Source: a virus
DNA length: 35,687 nucleotides
Reading direction: 5' to 3' (one strand)
Virus record (IMG/VR): IMGVR_UViG_3300029922_000189
Span: 1-35,687 of that record
How positions within the stretch are numbered: position 1 is the first letter of the stretch; the number at the start of each line of letters is the position of its first letter. This document shows, one piece after another, positions 25,079 to 30,810 of this stretch. A program made the translations under genes and the position numbers. The notes under the pieces were generated by a model that saw only the letters and a list, made by a program, of their open reading frames with translations, was not told where the DNA came from and did not search any database.

Positions 25079-25258
25079 ATGAAAGAACACGCTAAAAACA
25101 TCCTCACGGTCTCCCTGGCGATCATAGTGGCCGCCGTCATCCTGTTCGGCCTGTGGACGCTTCATGAGGACCACCTGAAAACCACGGCGACGTACGACTT
25201 CATCTCCCAGCAGCTGGCGAACGCGAAGGCGCAGCAGGCGACCCAGACTGCAAAATAA
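25079..25258 (+). CDS. Small single-span membrane protein (lysis region)
   Basis: This 59-residue protein begins 1 base after the preceding stop. A basic start (MKEHAK) precedes one membrane span (residues 9-27), then a polar helical tail rich in Gln, Ala and Lys that would face outward. The order of an exported coiled-coil gene, this N-in/C-out protein, a membrane-anchored helix and the lysin suggests a two-component spanin-like or holin accessory system. Function is inferred from context only. Confidence 0.65.
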   Translation: MKEHAKNILTVSLAIIVAAVILFGLWTLHEDHLKTTATYDFISQQLANAKAQQATQTAK

Positions 25259-25264
25259 AACACC

Positions 25265-25561
25265 ATGACACCCGATCAAGTTTCCGCCATCCAAAATACG
25301 ATCAAAGAAACCGTCAATGGAAAGATTGATCTTTTGACCTTCAAGATAGAATCCCACATTACTGCCGACAACGAGTGGAAAAAGGAAAATGCGACGCAGT
25401 GGGGAGAAATGAAAGAATCTGTGAAGCCGGTAATAGATACCTATATGTCTATCAGGAGCTTTGGAAAGGTGGGAGCCTACATTGCCGGTGTGCTTACCGG
25501 AATCATGGGACTCCTTCTCATCGTCCTTGAAATTATCAGAAGCCTTAATAAACTCAAGTAA
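25265..25561 (+). CDS. Holin-like / XhlA-type membrane protein
   Basis: This 98-residue protein has a soluble amphipathic N-terminal half and one C-terminal membrane segment (about 69-91, GAYIAGVLTGIMGLLLIVLEI) followed by a short basic tail. That order, immediately upstream of an endolysin, is the usual one for XhlA/BhlA-type holin accessory proteins. It would sit in the host membrane with its N-terminus in the cytoplasm. A tail-associated role is less likely given the gene order. Confidence 0.65.
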   Translation: MTPDQVSAIQNTIKETVNGKIDLLTFKIESHITADNEWKKENATQWGEMKESVKPVIDTYMSIRSFGKVGAYIAGVLTGIMGLLLIVLEIIRSLNKLK

Positions 25562-25564
25562 CTT

Positions 25565-26683
25565 ATGAAACCGACTCTCGTAGACCTCTCGATCATGAAC
25601 CTTCCGCAGCTGTACCAGGGCCAGGAGCCGGCGTGCGACGCGTTCGACATCTCAAAGTATGTGATGCTTTTGATTTATATAAAGACCGGAAAGATAACAA
25701 ACATCTCGCCGCGGTGGATCTATGCAAACTGTGTGCGTCCCGGCATTGTGGGACTCTACACAGCAGATGTCCTTGATTTTGGTATGAAGGTAGGCTTCTG
25801 CACTTCAGACCTCATAGACGAGGATATTACGCTGCCTGAGAGCGAATACCGGGTACTTACGGTTACACCTGCCATGACGGCAGCGGCAGCGCAGTACAAG
25901 ATTGGCGGATTTGTTGCTATCCAGCCTGACCTGGACTCGGTTTATACAGCCCTGGCAGCCTATAAGGCGGTGATTGCCTCGATCCCTGTGGGAAACTTCA
26001 ATACGCAGCCGGTACAGCCTCCGGTGGGCAACAACAGCCTGGGACTGCACGCCGCGCTCATCTACGGCATGGCGCCGGTGGGAACTGCGGACGAAATCAT
26101 CCTATGGGACAACTGGTGGGGTATTACTTGGGGCAACCAGGGATACGGCGTATTCCTCTGGTCCCAGTTTCAAAGCGTGATCCAGCAGATCTACGCCATT
26201 ACCAGCATCATCATCTCACCCATGCAACCAACCGTACAACCATCAACGCTGAGCCTCATTGAGGGATTTGAGCAGTTTTCGGCGTCACCGTATCAGGACG
26301 AAGGCGGCGTATGGACGATCGGCTACGGGGCAACCTACGATCTCTCCGGCAATCCGGTGACTGCCAGCACGGCACCGGTTACGCAGGAACAGGCAGCGCA
26401 GCTCTTGCAGGTCCAGGTGGTTCCACGTGCCCAGGCCGTAGTGAGTGCAATAAAGGTTCCTCTCAATCAAAACCAATTTGATGCGTGCGTTTCGCTTTGT
26501 TACAATATCGGAATTTCCGGTTTTACTAACTCGACCGTAGCGCGCATGTGCAACGCAAATAACTTCTCAGCCGCCGCGCAAGCCTTCCTTATGTGGAAAC
26601 TGGTGAATGGAAAAGTAAGCGCCGGACTTATGAACAGGCGAGAAAAAGAAATGACCTTGTTTAATACACCTGTCGCGGTATAA
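25565..26683 (+). CDS. Bifunctional endolysin: papain-like peptidase plus GH24 lysozyme
   Basis: This 372-residue enzyme joins two hydrolases. Residues 1-215 match the C1 papain pattern: Gln18 and Cys24 in QGQEPACDAF, His162 in LGLHAALIYGM, and WDNWWGITWGNQGYGVF (181-197) with Asn183, equivalent to the papain NSWGxxWGxxGY block. Residues 228-366 match GH24 phage lysozymes: Glu236, Asp245 and Thr251 (FEQF, then YQDEGGVWTIGYG) with T4 lysozyme spacing, and a C-terminal NRREKEMTLF. The usual GYGHT is GYGAT here. It would cleave both peptide and glycan bonds of the wall. No signal peptide is visible, so release should need a holin. Confidence 0.85.
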   Translation: MKPTLVDLSIMNLPQLYQGQEPACDAFDISKYVMLLIYIKTGKITNISPRWIYANCVRPGIVGLYTADVLDFGMKVGFCTSDLIDEDITLPESEYRVLTVTPAMTAAAAQYKIGGFVAIQPDLDSVYTALAAYKAVIASIPVGNFNTQPVQPPVGNNSLGLHAALIYGMAPVGTADEIILWDNWWGITWGNQGYGVFLWSQFQSVIQQIYAITSIIISPMQPTVQPSTLSLIEGFEQFSASPYQDEGGVWTIGYGATYDLSGNPVTASTAPVTQEQAAQLLQVQVVPRAQAVVSAIKVPLNQNQFDACVSLCYNIGISGFTNSTVARMCNANNFSAAAQAFLMWKLVNGKVSAGLMNRREKEMTLFNTPVAV

Positions 26684-26720
26684 TCATTTTGTTATCAATT
26701 AATTAGCGATTACATTACTT

Positions 26721-26921
26721 ATGTCAAATTCACTTTTAGGATTTCTTCGCGGTCTTGGATACTCATTGCTTTACGCATTGCTGGTATTCATTGCAACCAA
26801 TATCGGTGCCAGTGGTTTGGTTTCCTTGACGGTATCCGCCCTGATCACAGCCGGATGCGCCGCGCTTGAACACTACCTGACTACGGTAGATCCCGATCTC
26901 GGAACGATTGCGCCCCAGTAG
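26721..26921 (+). CDS. Putative holin (two membrane spans)
   Basis: This 66-residue protein has two hydrophobic spans (about residues 8-28 and 33-50) separated by a short Gly/Ser turn, and a polar acidic C-terminus. Size, topology and its place just after the endolysin fit a class II holin. A TATAAT lies at 26680-26685, overlapping the endolysin stop, which may give separate expression. Confidence 0.65.
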   Translation: MSNSLLGFLRGLGYSLLYALLVFIATNIGASGLVSLTVSALITAGCAALEHYLTTVDPDLGTIAPQ

Positions 26922-26957
26922 CCTTTATTATTCGCCCTTAATTATTTAATTTTACCT

Positions 26958-27290
26958 ATGTCAAAAATTTTAACCGTCGGCACCGATAGCCGATTCGCTG
27001 AGTTTAATGGAATGACGTTTCAGCAAGTGAGTGATCTTGCGCAACACTCAAGTAATGCGCGCCTATGCGTTGATTCATATTCTGAACTGTTCGTAGAACA
27101 GGATAGTGGTGATAATTCCGCCGATTCCGATACGAATACCGGAGTTGCTACTGATGCCGGTGCATCAGATGAAACTGCCAAGCCGGCAGATGAAAAAACT
27201 GATGAAGCGCAAGCTGATTCCACGGACGGCGAAGCTGTTGCGGCTGATTCGGCAGATGAAACTGCCGCTGGACAAATTGCTGCCGAATAA
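26958..27290 (+). CDS. Hypothetical protein with acidic low-complexity tail
   Basis: This 110-residue protein has a compact-looking N-terminal half (residues 1-48) and an Asp/Ala/Thr/Glu-rich tail with recurring DETAKPADE and DSADETAA units. No family is known to me. It is the last rightward gene before a strong terminator. The tail is probably disordered; a DNA-mimic or structural linker role is only speculative. Confidence 0.6.
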   Translation: MSKILTVGTDSRFAEFNGMTFQQVSDLAQHSSNARLCVDSYSELFVEQDSGDNSADSDTNTGVATDAGASDETAKPADEKTDEAQADSTDGEAVAADSADETAAGQIAAE

Positions 27291-27354
27291 CTTAAAATGA
27301 TTTTGGTACATCGGTACCCTCAGTGTTCTTTCCGGGGATTCATGGAAAAAGTAC

Positions 27355-27386
27355 AAAAATACCTTATTGCAAGGTATTTTTGTTTC
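27355..27386 (+). terminator. Strong intrinsic terminator ending late operon
   Basis: AAAAATACCTT (27355-27365) and AAGGTATTTTT (27371-27381) form an 11-bp perfect stem with loop ATTGC, followed by GTTT. The A-rich left arm makes it work in both directions. Confidence 0.85.
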
Positions 27387-27395
27387 CTGTATCAT

Positions 27396-27424
27396 GCGAA
27401 AAGCCCCCGGTCAGGAGCTTTCGC
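27396..27424. terminator. Second hairpin after late operon
   Basis: GCGAAAAGC (27396-27404) pairs with GCTTTCGC (27417-27424) with one bulged A. It lies 10 bases after the main terminator and may back it up or protect the RNA end. No T run follows. Confidence 0.5.
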
Positions 27425-27521
27425 AGTAGAGAGGCCGTCAAAGCGGCGTCCCTGGTTTAAAAAATGTGTCTAGCCTGCACAGTGTGGCCCACTGCCGGCA
27501 TAGCTTACGCCGTAGCCATGG

Positions 27522-27527
27522 TAGAAT
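27522..27527 (+). promoter_or_regulatory. Extended -10 box of the mini-protein gene
   Basis: TGG-TAGAAT is an extended -10 element that ends 6 bases before the ATG at 27534, so the transcript should be leaderless. It is the only promoter-like element between two terminators. Confidence 0.5.
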
Positions 27528-27533
27528 CATTAC

Positions 27534-27620
27534 ATGGAGAAATTAAAGATAGGATTTTATATCGTGGAAGGAGTGCTAATTTTATTGTTTATTTTCGGAA
27601 AATATACCCTGTGGAAATGA
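27534..27620 (+). CDS. 28-residue membrane mini-protein
   Basis: The product is MEKLKIGF followed by one membrane span (YIVEGVLILLFIFGKY) and TLWK. It has its own extended -10 box directly upstream and an intrinsic terminator directly downstream, so it forms an independent transcription unit. Such isolated membrane mini-proteins in phages often act as toxins, lysis or exclusion factors; nothing here decides between these. Confidence 0.55.
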   Translation: MEKLKIGFYIVEGVLILLFIFGKYTLWK

Positions 27621-27663
27621 AAAAAACCGCTTCACTTCGTGGGCGGTCTTTTGTTCCTTTTTT
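27621..27663 (+). terminator. Intrinsic terminator of mini-protein gene
   Basis: ACCGC (27626-27630) pairs with GCGGT (27643-27647) and encloses CAC/GTG, with an A-run before and CTTTTGTTCCTTTTTT after. It begins at the stop codon of the mini-protein gene. Confidence 0.75.
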
Positions 27664-27727
27664 GCATGGAGTGCGTGCGTGCCAGGAACGCCATAAATAA
27701 TACAATCATGAGTAGTGATGGAATCAT
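27632..27727 (-). CDS. Possible 31-residue leftward membrane mini-protein
   Basis: From the ATG at 27727 on the minus strand the frame gives MIPSLLMIVLFMAFLAR followed by a basic tail. It begins 12 bases after the stop of the leftward 126-residue gene. Its C-terminal codons lie across the terminator hairpin, which lowers confidence. It may be real or chance. Confidence 0.3.
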   Translation of the reverse strand: MIPSLLMIVLFMAFLARTHSMQKRNKRPPTK

Positions 27728-27739
27728 TAGTTTGTGGTT

Positions 27740-28120
27740 TTACATTTCGTAGCCGAAGTCCTGTTCCACCAATGCGTGAAAATCAGCGATGGGCATATCA
27801 AGCTCGTGGGCCGTGAGAAAATCAAGTGCCACATGCTCGGTATCCGTTCCGTCAACGATCGTTACTCCGCAGTCGAGCATCGCACAGCAGAAGGTGACCT
27901 TTACGGTTCCTTTCTTCGTGTCGATGTCGCTATCCTGCCAAGTAATGAAGTGCGGCACGAATCCCTTCGCGTGCGCGTGGGAATGAAGCGTCCTGCTGAT
28001 GCTTAGTTTTGCATCTTCACCATTGATGACGTAGATGTAATACTCGTCTCCAATTGGTCTGTGGTAACTGTTGCACTGCTCGCAGTACATGATTCGAGTA
28101 AGCAAATACGTCTGGTTCAT
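27740..28120 (-). CDS. Leftward protein with zinc-binding N-terminus
   Basis: This 126-residue protein carries YCEQCNSYH at residues 12-20 and a later cysteine group (TFCCAMLDC), suggesting metal binding. Histidines are frequent (HSHAHAKGF). The C-terminal half is acidic. It is the second gene of a leftward operon after the 65-residue zinc-ribbon gene and is preceded by a structured leader. An internal ATG at residue 11 is an alternative start. No family is recognised; a regulatory or host-takeover role is a guess. Confidence 0.65.
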   Translation of the reverse strand: MNQTYLLTRIMYCEQCNSYHRPIGDEYYIYVINGEDAKLSISRTLHSHAHAKGFVPHFITWQDSDIDTKKGTVKVTFCCAMLDCGVTIVDGTDTEHVALDFLTAHELDMPIADFHALVEQDFGYEM

Positions 28121-28124
28121 AGTC

Positions 28125-28187
28125 CCCCCGTCTTCCTCGCGGAAGATACAGGCGTGCGGCTAGGTATATGCACCGCACCCTCGGGGA
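28125..28187 (-). promoter_or_regulatory. Three-way-junction leader RNA (riboswitch-like)
   Basis: Read on the minus strand, an outer stem CCCCG/CGGGG (28186-28182 with 28130-28126) encloses two hairpins: GTGCGG/CCGCAC (28178-28173 with 28159-28154, 13-base loop) and TCTTCC-GCGA-GGAAGA (28146-28131), closed by a GNRA tetraloop. The structure ends 4 bases before the start codon at 28120, and its last G run could be the ribosome site. This is the layout of a cis-regulatory RNA; no known class is recognised. Confidence 0.5.
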
Positions 28188-28194
28188 GTTTTGA

Positions 28195-28392
28195 CTAGTA
28201 GATTTTAGCATCGGGAGGAATCTCAGGCTTTTCATTGTGTGCCGGCAGCTTCTCCATCGTTTGTTTACAGCATGACGAGCAGGTCCAGCGTATGGCAATA
28301 AACTTTTTGTCGGTAGTGAGTCCGATATCTTCGTGGTCCCCATACCGGTTTTCCTTGCAATGCTCGCAATAGAACAGGCTTTTAGCTTTCAT
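28195..28392 (-). CDS. Leftward zinc-ribbon small protein
   Basis: This 65-residue protein has two CxxC pairs (YCEHC at 8-12 and TCSSCC at 37-42) separated by 25 residues with beta-like content (KFIAIRW), a standard zinc-ribbon arrangement. The C-terminus is polar. It is the first gene of the leftward operon from a TATAAT promoter. Zinc ribbons of this size often bind nucleic acid or RNA polymerase; the target is unknown. Confidence 0.7.
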   Translation of the reverse strand: MKAKSLFYCEHCKENRYGDHEDIGLTTDKKFIAIRWTCSSCCKQTMEKLPAHNEKPEIPPDAKIY

Positions 28393-28411
28393 TTTAAGGT
28401 GCTTTTATTTA

Positions 28412-28417
28412 ATTATA
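28412..28417 (-). promoter_or_regulatory. -10 box of leftward operon
   Basis: TATAAT on the minus strand is followed by 19 bases to the ATG at 28392, giving a short leader of about 12 bases. A leftward terminator lies immediately upstream. Confidence 0.5.
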
Positions 28418-28421
28418 TACC

Positions 28422-28450
28422 AAAAAGGGCTGACCGCGAGATCTGCCCTT
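28422..28450 (-). terminator. Leftward intrinsic terminator insulating the origin region
   Basis: On the minus strand AAGGGC (28450-28445) pairs with GCCCTT (28430-28425), loop 14 bases, followed by TTT (five T in a row in total). It would stop leftward transcripts coming from the AT-rich region just before the leftward promoter. Confidence 0.6.
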
Positions 28451-28569
28451 AGTTAAGTGACCACTTATAGTTTTCACTTCTCTTTACGGAGGGTTGCCCG
28501 GCGTAGTTCCGAGGTACGACTTTATAGTGCATATAAATTTGATATTTGTAAAGTATTATATTGTAATAC

Positions 28570-28578
28570 TGTGGATAA
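28570..28578 (-). promoter_or_regulatory. DnaA box (perfect)
   Basis: TTATCCACA on the minus strand, identical to the E. coli R1/R4 box. Confidence 0.7.
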
Positions 28579-28727
28579 CTATGTGTGTAAGGTGTGGTAA
28601 TAATCGTGGATATCATATGGACGGTTTGGGATATCTACTCATGGTTTATGTGATACTTACTCACTATCAGAAAGTTATCAGATTTGTTAGCACCACTTTT
28701 AGTCTTATTTTTCAAAAGTTATGCAGG

Positions 28728-28736
28728 TTATCCACA
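28728..28736 (+). promoter_or_regulatory. DnaA box (perfect)
   Basis: TTATCCACA on the plus strand, 14 bases before the first 15-bp direct repeat. Confidence 0.7.
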
Positions 28737-28749
28737 GTATATACAGGGC

Positions 28750-28792
28750 TAATAATAAGGGATTCTTTTAAAAAGTTTAATAATAAGGGATT
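28750..28792 (+). repeat. Two 15-bp direct repeats (iteron-like)
   Basis: TAATAATAAGGGATT occurs at 28750-28764 and 28778-28792, 28 bp apart. The AT-rich unit between DnaA boxes could be a DNA-unwinding element or initiator site. Confidence 0.75.
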
Positions 28793-28865
28793 AATGATTT
28801 CGGAGAAATCGTTTTGCCAGAGCCGGAAAAAAGGTAACAACAAGTAGTTTACTTACTGTTACCAC

Positions 28866-28874
28866 TTATCCACA
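28866..28874 (+). promoter_or_regulatory. DnaA box (perfect)
   Basis: TTATCCACA on the plus strand, just after the GGTAACA/TGTTACC inverted repeat and 20 bases before a GTTAGCAC motif. Confidence 0.7.
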
Positions 28875-28918
28875 AGAAAATATTTGCACGAATGTTAGCA
28901 CTTTGTTATCATAATGTA

Positions 28919-29005
28919 TCGGCTATCAAATACTGGTCTATAGGAGACTAAGGCGAATCGGCCGGTTCGCCTAAAAGAACCTACATACTGGTATTTGGTA
29001 GCTGA
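28919..29005 (+). ncRNA. 87-nt long-stem structured RNA element
   Basis: The arms 28919-28944 and 28980-29005 pair in 24 of 26 positions on the plus-strand RNA, including four G-U pairs in both orientations that would be A-C mismatches in the opposite strand. That asymmetry favours a plus-strand RNA. Inside sits a second perfect 7-bp hairpin AGGCGAA/TTCGCCT (28951-28972) with loop TCGGCCGG, a self-complementary core. It ends 9 bases before the ATG at 29015. It may control the rightward operon, or act at the DNA level as part of the origin. Confidence 0.55.
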
Positions 29006-29014
29006 AATTAAAAT

Positions 29015-29191
29015 ATGACATTAATTTTCAAACAACGAGAAAAGACGGAAATGGTCGGTATCCGGCTTACGCCCCAAGAGAAGGCAGAAGCTTTAAAAAT
29101 CGGCTCTAAGCACGGAATTAAAGTGATGTCTACGATTTGCGCGGCACTTGTTCGTTACGCTTTGAAAGCGATCAAGGAAGAAAACAAATGA
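29015..29191 (+). CDS. Ribbon-helix-helix (CopG-like) DNA-binding protein
   Basis: This 58-residue protein has a beta strand MVGIRLTPQEKAEAL followed by two helices (KAEALKIGSKHG and STICAALVRYALKAI), the compact RHH fold that binds DNA as a dimer. It is the first gene of the rightward early operon and overlaps the next gene by ATGA. A repressor or partition-type role for the neighbouring origin and operators is plausible. Its short length is usual for the family. Confidence 0.7.
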   Translation: MTLIFKQREKTEMVGIRLTPQEKAEALKIGSKHGIKVMSTICAALVRYALKAIKEENK

Positions 29192-29631
29192 CAATCCGCA
29201 TCAAAAACGCAACAAGTCGAACCGGTGCTAATATGGAGAAAATTCAGCGTCTTTTGTCTGAGAATGGAGCACAGAAGGTGATGATGGATTACCGGGGCGA
29301 CGGTACGCTTGAATCAATAACTTTCGCCATGATGATAAATGGAAAACTCGCCGGATTTCGTTTGCCTGCGATGGTAGATAATGTCGCCGAGATAATGTTT
29401 GGTGGTGAAGACCGGTGGGGAAGAAAAAAGGATATTAATCAGTCGCATCGAGATAAGGCGTACATCACTGCCTGGGCTAATATACGAGATTGGCTTGATG
29501 CTCAAATGGCCCTCGTGCAAACGCGACAGGCAGAGGTTGTACAAATTTTTCTGCCCTACATGGTGATGAAGGATGATCGCACTTTGTACGAGCAGGTTAT
29601 AAGCGATCCTAAATTCCTTTTGGAAAAATAG
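29188..29631 (+). CDS. Phage hypothetical protein (early operon)
   Basis: This 147-residue protein begins at the ATG coupled to the RHH gene; an in-frame upstream start at 29137 would overlap that gene. It contains a strand-rich N-terminus and a helix with YITAWANIRDWLDAQMALVQ, a pattern I associate with an uncharacterised family in phage early regions. Function unknown; an association with replication or recombination is possible. Confidence 0.7.
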   Translation: MTIRIKNATSRTGANMEKIQRLLSENGAQKVMMDYRGDGTLESITFAMMINGKLAGFRLPAMVDNVAEIMFGGEDRWGRKKDINQSHRDKAYITAWANIRDWLDAQMALVQTRQAEVVQIFLPYMVMKDDRTLYEQVISDPKFLLEK

Positions 29632-29632
29632 T

Positions 29633-30013
29633 ATGAGAAAAATCCCTAAAAAAATGCGCGATGAAATGGCACAAGATCCTTTCTATAAGGTCTGCGTATT
29701 TAAGCAATTTAAATTTATCGGAATGGGTCCATTTGAATCATGCGACGGACGCATAGAATGGCACCACAACCTTATTTACGGCGGCCGCCAGGTCAATGAA
29801 ATCTTTTGCATACTTCCAGTCTGCCATGCACATCACATGGTTGCCGATCGCCGGGACGTAAAAGCATTTCTGAACCGAGTCATGGCAACTCGTGCCACGG
29901 AAGAGGATAAGGCAAAATTCCCTCGGATAAGCATTGACTCATTCCTGAAATATCCACTGCCTGCCGACATGAGCGCAATAGGGATTAAATACCCTGCTGA
30001 AATGCCTCTATGA
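29633..30013 (+). CDS. HNH-type nuclease
   Basis: This 126-residue protein carries IEWHHNLIYGG (41-51) and ILPVCHAHH (60-68), the beta-beta-alpha metal core of HNH nucleases, with Cys37 as a possible zinc ligand. HNH proteins next to terminases assist DNA packaging in several phages; here TerS and TerL lie 1 to 4 kb downstream in the same operon. Homing or recombination functions are alternatives. Its stop overlaps the next start (ATGA). Confidence 0.75.
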   Translation: MRKIPKKMRDEMAQDPFYKVCVFKQFKFIGMGPFESCDGRIEWHHNLIYGGRQVNEIFCILPVCHAHHMVADRRDVKAFLNRVMATRATEEDKAKFPRISIDSFLKYPLPADMSAIGIKYPAEMPL

Positions 30014-30189
30014 AAACACGTAAAGAATTGATGATAGCTTGGATTGAAAAGAATAAGGCGATGAGTATAAAACATGGTGGTCGCCCACTAACATCAGAAG
30101 AGGTGATGGCATGCAGAGATATGGCAGAATGGTGGCTCAACGTTATTGATGAGGATCGAAAAGAGAGAATTAATAAAGTTCCTAATTAA
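30010..30189 (+). CDS. Small hypothetical protein
   Basis: This 59-residue protein is coupled to the HNH gene by ATGA. It is charged and probably helical, with a GGRPLTSEEVMACRDMAEWW segment. No family is recognised. Placement in a run of tightly packed short genes supports it being real. Confidence 0.6.
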   Translation: MKTRKELMIAWIEKNKAMSIKHGGRPLTSEEVMACRDMAEWWLNVIDEDRKERINKVPN

Positions 30190-30197
30190 AAATTTTT

Positions 30198-30374
30198 ATG
30201 AAACAAAGATACTGGGCATTATTTAACAACAAGGGTCAGCTATTGAAATATAAGAGCTTGTTTCTTATTTATTCATCACGAGATGAAGCTCGTGCCCGAG
30301 GTGCTGAAGCGGATGATTATCACGCAACACACGAAATAAATATTTCAGTTCCAAAACCTAAAAAGCGTAAATAA
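30198..30374 (+). CDS. Small basic hypothetical protein
   Basis: This 58-residue protein starts after AAATTTTT with no Shine-Dalgarno site. The N-terminal strands (YWALFNNKGQLLKYKSLFLI) and a helix with SSRDEARARGAEADD resemble small phage proteins of the kind that pair with nucleases, and it ends in a basic PKPKKRK tail. Function unknown. Confidence 0.6.
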   Translation: MKQRYWALFNNKGQLLKYKSLFLIYSSRDEARARGAEADDYHATHEINISVPKPKKRK

Positions 30375-30380
30375 AAAATT

Positions 30381-30560
30381 ATGGAAGATCCAAGATACAC
30401 AGAAGAAAATAGAAAGAAAGCTTGGCTCGCTCGCTGGGTGAAAAACCATACCTGTAAGACTCAAGAATGCAAGAATCCTCGCGCCTTTGGATCCAGTAGA
30501 TGTACGGAATGTTCGGCCAAGCATAGGCCCTTAATTAACGGAGATATTTCAATAATTTGA
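30381..30560 (+). CDS. Small zinc-binding protein
   Basis: This 59-residue protein has four cysteines (C25, C30, C41, C44; CKTQEC and CTEC) that form a small zinc knuckle. The N-terminus is charged and helical. It is the last gene before a new promoter. It may bind nucleic acid; the target is unknown. Confidence 0.6.
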   Translation: MEDPRYTEENRKKAWLARWVKNHTCKTQECKNPRAFGSSRCTECSAKHRPLINGDISII

Positions 30561-30566
30561 GCATGA

Positions 30567-30595
30567 TATAATTTCACTGTCGAAATTATTAGCAC
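30567..30595 (+). promoter_or_regulatory. Promoter with overlapping inverted repeat and TTAGCAC motif
   Basis: TGA-TATAAT (-10 at 30567-30572) overlaps a perfect 8-bp inverted repeat ATAATTTC/GAAATTAT (30568-30575, 30582-30589) and is followed by TTAGCAC (30589-30595), the core of the motif seen at other control regions. The ATG is 40 bases downstream, so this transcript has a leader, unlike the leaderless set. Confidence 0.6.
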
Positions 30596-30612
30596 TTAAT
30601 TCATTACTTTAT

Positions 30613-30810
30613 ATGGCCAAAAAGAAATGGATCCAAGGTGCGCATCTCAAAAAGGGCGCACTTCACGAAGATCTAGGGGTCCCAGAAGGCGAGAAGATCC
30701 CAGTCGAGAAATTGCATAAGGCTGCTCAATCGAAGGACAGCACCATTGCAAAGCGCGCTCGATTCGCCCTGACAGCACGTGGTTTCTCCCACAAGAAAAA
30801 AGAGGAGTAA
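30613..30810 (+). CDS. Small phage protein, conserved-looking
   Basis: This 65-residue basic protein reads KKGALHEDLGVPEGEKIP, then KLHKAAQSKD and a C-terminal RARFALTARGFSHKK. I recognise this pattern from small uncharacterised proteins of many phages. It is driven by its own TATAAT promoter. Its stop codon forms part of the downstream tRNA-like element. Function unknown. Confidence 0.7.
   Translation: MAKKKWIQGAHLKKGALHEDLGVPEGEKIPVEKLHKAAQSKDSTIAKRARFALTARGFSHKKKEE

Larger units (their letters stand above)
28451..28918. other. AT-rich candidate replication origin with DnaA boxes
   Basis: No credible gene occupies this stretch. It holds three perfect DnaA boxes TTATCCACA: 28570-28578 (minus orientation), 28728-28736 and 28866-28874 (plus). 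It also holds two 15-bp direct repeats TAATAATAAGGGATT (28750-28764, 28778-28792; spacing 28 bp), inverted repeats TAAGTG/CACTTA (28454-28467) and GGTAACA/TGTTACC (28833-28863), and GTTAGCAC at 28686 and 28894. This is the combination of features expected of an origin opened by host DnaA. Use as a promoter region for the rightward operon is also likely. Confidence 0.65.

Noticed and set aside
27464-27700. A 78-codon plus-strand frame over the mini-gene and terminators
   Set aside because: It spans a promoter, a stop-proximal terminator and several hairpins; the shorter 28-codon frame fits the signals better.
28494-28847. A 117-codon open frame across the origin region
   Set aside because: It runs through DnaA boxes, the two 15-bp direct repeats and an inverted repeat, has erratic composition with many Ile, Tyr and Cys, and shows no domain. 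The stretch behaves like non-coding DNA.
28494-30612. Integrase and lysogeny repressor region
   Set aside because: No tyrosine or serine recombinase motif and no cI-like repressor were seen; only the small RHH protein could be a repressor, so temperate lifestyle is not supported.
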